From the NCBI GenBank assembly GCA_023299945.1, contig JALZVZ010000050.1:1-11471 (forward strand): 11,471 nucleotides of DNA, read 5' to 3'. Made by a program: the position numbers and the translations under genes. Positions 10,516 to 11,471 of the stretch are shown one piece after another. Under the pieces are notes generated by a model that was given only the letters and a program-made list of their open reading frames with translations, had not been told where the DNA came from and made no database searches. Each line of letters opens with the position of its first letter. Position 1 is the first letter of the stretch. The stretch is from Altererythrobacter sp. GTDB lineage: Bacteria > Pseudomonadota > Alphaproteobacteria > Sphingomonadales > Sphingomonadaceae.

Positions 10516-10543
10516 CGATATCAACTTTAACGGAGAACGATAA

Positions 10544-10675
10544 ATGACAAATGTAGCCACCCAAGCCCTGACCGCTGTAGCCGCCGTATTCCTCACCATC
10601 AGCTCCATCGGCGCGATTGTGACCGTCCCGCCAGCACATGCCGCAGAAACCACTACTGCGATCGAATTGGCCTGA
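10544..10675 (+). CDS. Small secreted-type peptide precursor, 43 aa, unknown function
   Basis: This is a tiny gene with a strong ribosome site: GGAG (10532-10535), 8 nt before the ATG. It encodes 43 residues with the layout of a Sec signal peptide. The N-terminus is short and uncharged (MTNVATQ). A hydrophobic core covers about 8-28. A PPAHA/AE cleavage site after Ala33 fits the A-x-A rule. Cleavage would leave only about ten residues, AETTTAIELA. The lack of a positive charge in the N-region is unusual for a signal peptide, so it may instead stay as a single membrane-spanning microprotein. The family is not recognised. It is the first gene of an operon, 29 nt ahead of the DUF2975 gene, so it could be an accessory subunit, a secreted signal, or a translated leader. 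The ORF is real by ribosome site, spacing and signal architecture; its function is unknown. Confidence 0.7.
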   Translation: MTNVATQALTAVAAVFLTISSIGAIVTVPPAHAAETTTAIELA

Positions 10676-10704
10676 GCGCCCCACAAATTCAAAGGAGACA
10701 TTCA

Positions 10705-11265
10705 ATGAGTACCGCCGCTTTATCCAATGGACGCAACGATCCGCTGCTCCTCGCCGGGCGCATCCTGACCTTTATCATGCAAGGCCTGATGGCTGTGGCA
10801 GCAGCCTGCGTCGCCATCGCCGTTCCCGTGGTCCTCTTCTTTCGCGACAAAATCAACGCAGAGATAATAGCAGAGCGCGGCCCCGACATCGCCGCCTTTC
10901 CCGCTTGGGCCATTAGCGTCATCCTATTGCTGGCAGTGGCTTTGATGGCAGCAGCTTTTGTCTTTTTTGGAAAGCTTCGCTCGATCATCAATAGCGTTGG
11001 CGACGGCGACCCTTTTGCGCCTGAAAATGCTGACCGCTTGACTGCAATGGCATGGCTGTCACTGGGCGCTTATGCGATCATGGCAATGATGGCCGGATTA
11101 GCCTTCAGCCTCGCCAGTTGGATTGAACAAATCGACGATGCGGACATGTCTATGGATTTCGGCCTCGACCTCACCGGCATCCTTATGATCATTGTCCTCT
11201 TCATCCTCGCCCGAGTGTTCCGCCACGGTGCAGCCATGCGCAATGACCTAGAAGGGACAGTATAA
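10705..11265 (+). CDS. DUF2975 family four-helix membrane protein
   Basis: This 186-aa protein of the inner membrane has unknown molecular function. Four hydrophobic segments are visible, at about 18-46, 66-90, 112-138 and 155-173. The family's hallmark VGDGDPFAPENADRL lies at 98-112, between helices 2 and 3. The C-terminal LARVFRHGAAMRNDLEGTV block at 168-186 is also typical of DUF2975. Helices 3 and 4 are joined by an acidic stretch (EQIDDADMSMDFGLD, 141-155). The start is well supported by AAAGGAG (10691-10697), 7 nt before the ATG. The stop codon overlaps the ATG of the downstream HTH gene by one base (TAATG), which suggests translational coupling. DUF2975 proteins are usually found beside a YozG-like regulator, as here. 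Membrane sensing that feeds to the regulator is a reasonable guess, not a known role. Confidence 0.9.
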   Translation: MSTAALSNGRNDPLLLAGRILTFIMQGLMAVAAACVAIAVPVVLFFRDKINAEIIAERGPDIAAFPAWAISVILLLAVALMAAAFVFFGKLRSIINSVGDGDPFAPENADRLTAMAWLSLGAYAIMAMMAGLAFSLASWIEQIDDADMSMDFGLDLTGILMIIVLFILARVFRHGAAMRNDLEGTV

Positions 11266-11471
11266 TGCCCCCTGCAAGCACCAACGAAGAAGGAACCCGC
11301 ATCATGGTCAAACTTGACGATATATTGCACGACCGCCGCATGACCCTGACCGAACTGGCAGAGCGTGTTGGTCTGACCCTCGCCAATCTGTCGATCCTGA
11401 AAACCGGCAAGGCCAAGGCAATCCGCTTCTCAACCTTAGAAGCCATCTGCCGCGAGCTAGAATGCCAACCA
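11265..11471 (+). CDS. Cro/CI-family HTH regulator, YozG type (cut by window edge)
   Basis: This small cytoplasmic DNA-binding protein has its first 69 codons in the window, and the frame is open to the edge. Residues 15-69 match the YozG-like helix-turn-helix family: VKLDDIL, then MTLTELAERVGLTLANLSILKTG as the two recognition helices, then KAKAIRFSTLEAICRELECQP. Family members are around 65-80 aa, so only a short tail is missing. The ATG at 11265 overlaps the DUF2975 stop. An internal ATG at 11304 (residue 14) has its own AAGGA site (11290-11294) 9 nt upstream and would give a protein starting directly at the conserved MVKLDD; either or both may be used. It probably represses or controls its own operon, whose promoter region carries palindromes. 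Confidence 0.9.
   Translation, partial: MPPASTNEEGTRIMVKLDDILHDRRMTLTELAERVGLTLANLSILKTGKAKAIRFSTLEAICRELECQP

Noticed and set aside
10465..10705. Two minus-strand ORFs of 66 and 78 codons over the small peptide gene
   Set aside because: The plus strand has a strong Shine-Dalgarno site, a signal-peptide product and operon context; the minus-strand products have none of these.

Overview
The window looks like a chromosomal segment of an alphaproteobacterium, most likely of the order Sphingomonadales. The basis is the alphaproteobacterial type of RpoB (1387 aa) and RpoC (1442 aa, Ala/Pro/Glu-rich tail), the form of the GltX N-terminus, and a DUF2975 membrane protein paired with a YozG-type HTH regulator. 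This assignment rests on remembered family features, not on a search.

Layout from left to right. (1) Positions 1-170, minus strand: the first 56 codons of gltX (glutamyl-tRNA synthetase), running off the left edge. (2) Positions 328-1392, plus strand: a secreted or periplasmic PL7-type alginate lyase, divergent from gltX across a short intergenic region with an operator-like inverted repeat. (3) Positions 1425-1461: a terminator hairpin that can serve both converging genes, the lyase and rpoC. (4) Positions 1499-10075, minus strand: rpoB then rpoC, the beta and beta' subunits of RNA polymerase. All the catalytic, zinc-binding and rifampicin-region residues I checked are present, and the 84-nt gap between the genes can fold into two hairpins. 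(5) Positions 10076-10543: a gene-free region of about 470 bp. On the minus strand it has a sigma70-like promoter with a perfect TTGACA, then a strong intrinsic-terminator structure about 90 nt downstream of the predicted start, all upstream of rpoB. On the plus strand it has the control region of a second operon, with short palindromes and repeated CGATA motifs. (6) Positions 10544-11471, plus strand: a compact three-gene operon with good Shine-Dalgarno sites. It holds a 43-aa pre-peptide with a signal sequence, a four-helix DUF2975 membrane protein, and a Cro/CI-type HTH regulator cut by the right edge.

Most of the window is housekeeping: transcription machinery plus a tRNA synthetase. Two things stand out. 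rpoBC is not next to ribosomal-protein genes on either side within this window (rplJ-rplL before it and rpsL-rpsG-fusA after it are the usual neighbours in many bacteria), and its leader appears to contain a terminator, which would fit attenuation or a short leader RNA. The right-hand operon begins with a tiny unrecognised gene for a secretion-type peptide of 43 aa, whose predicted mature part is only about 10 residues.
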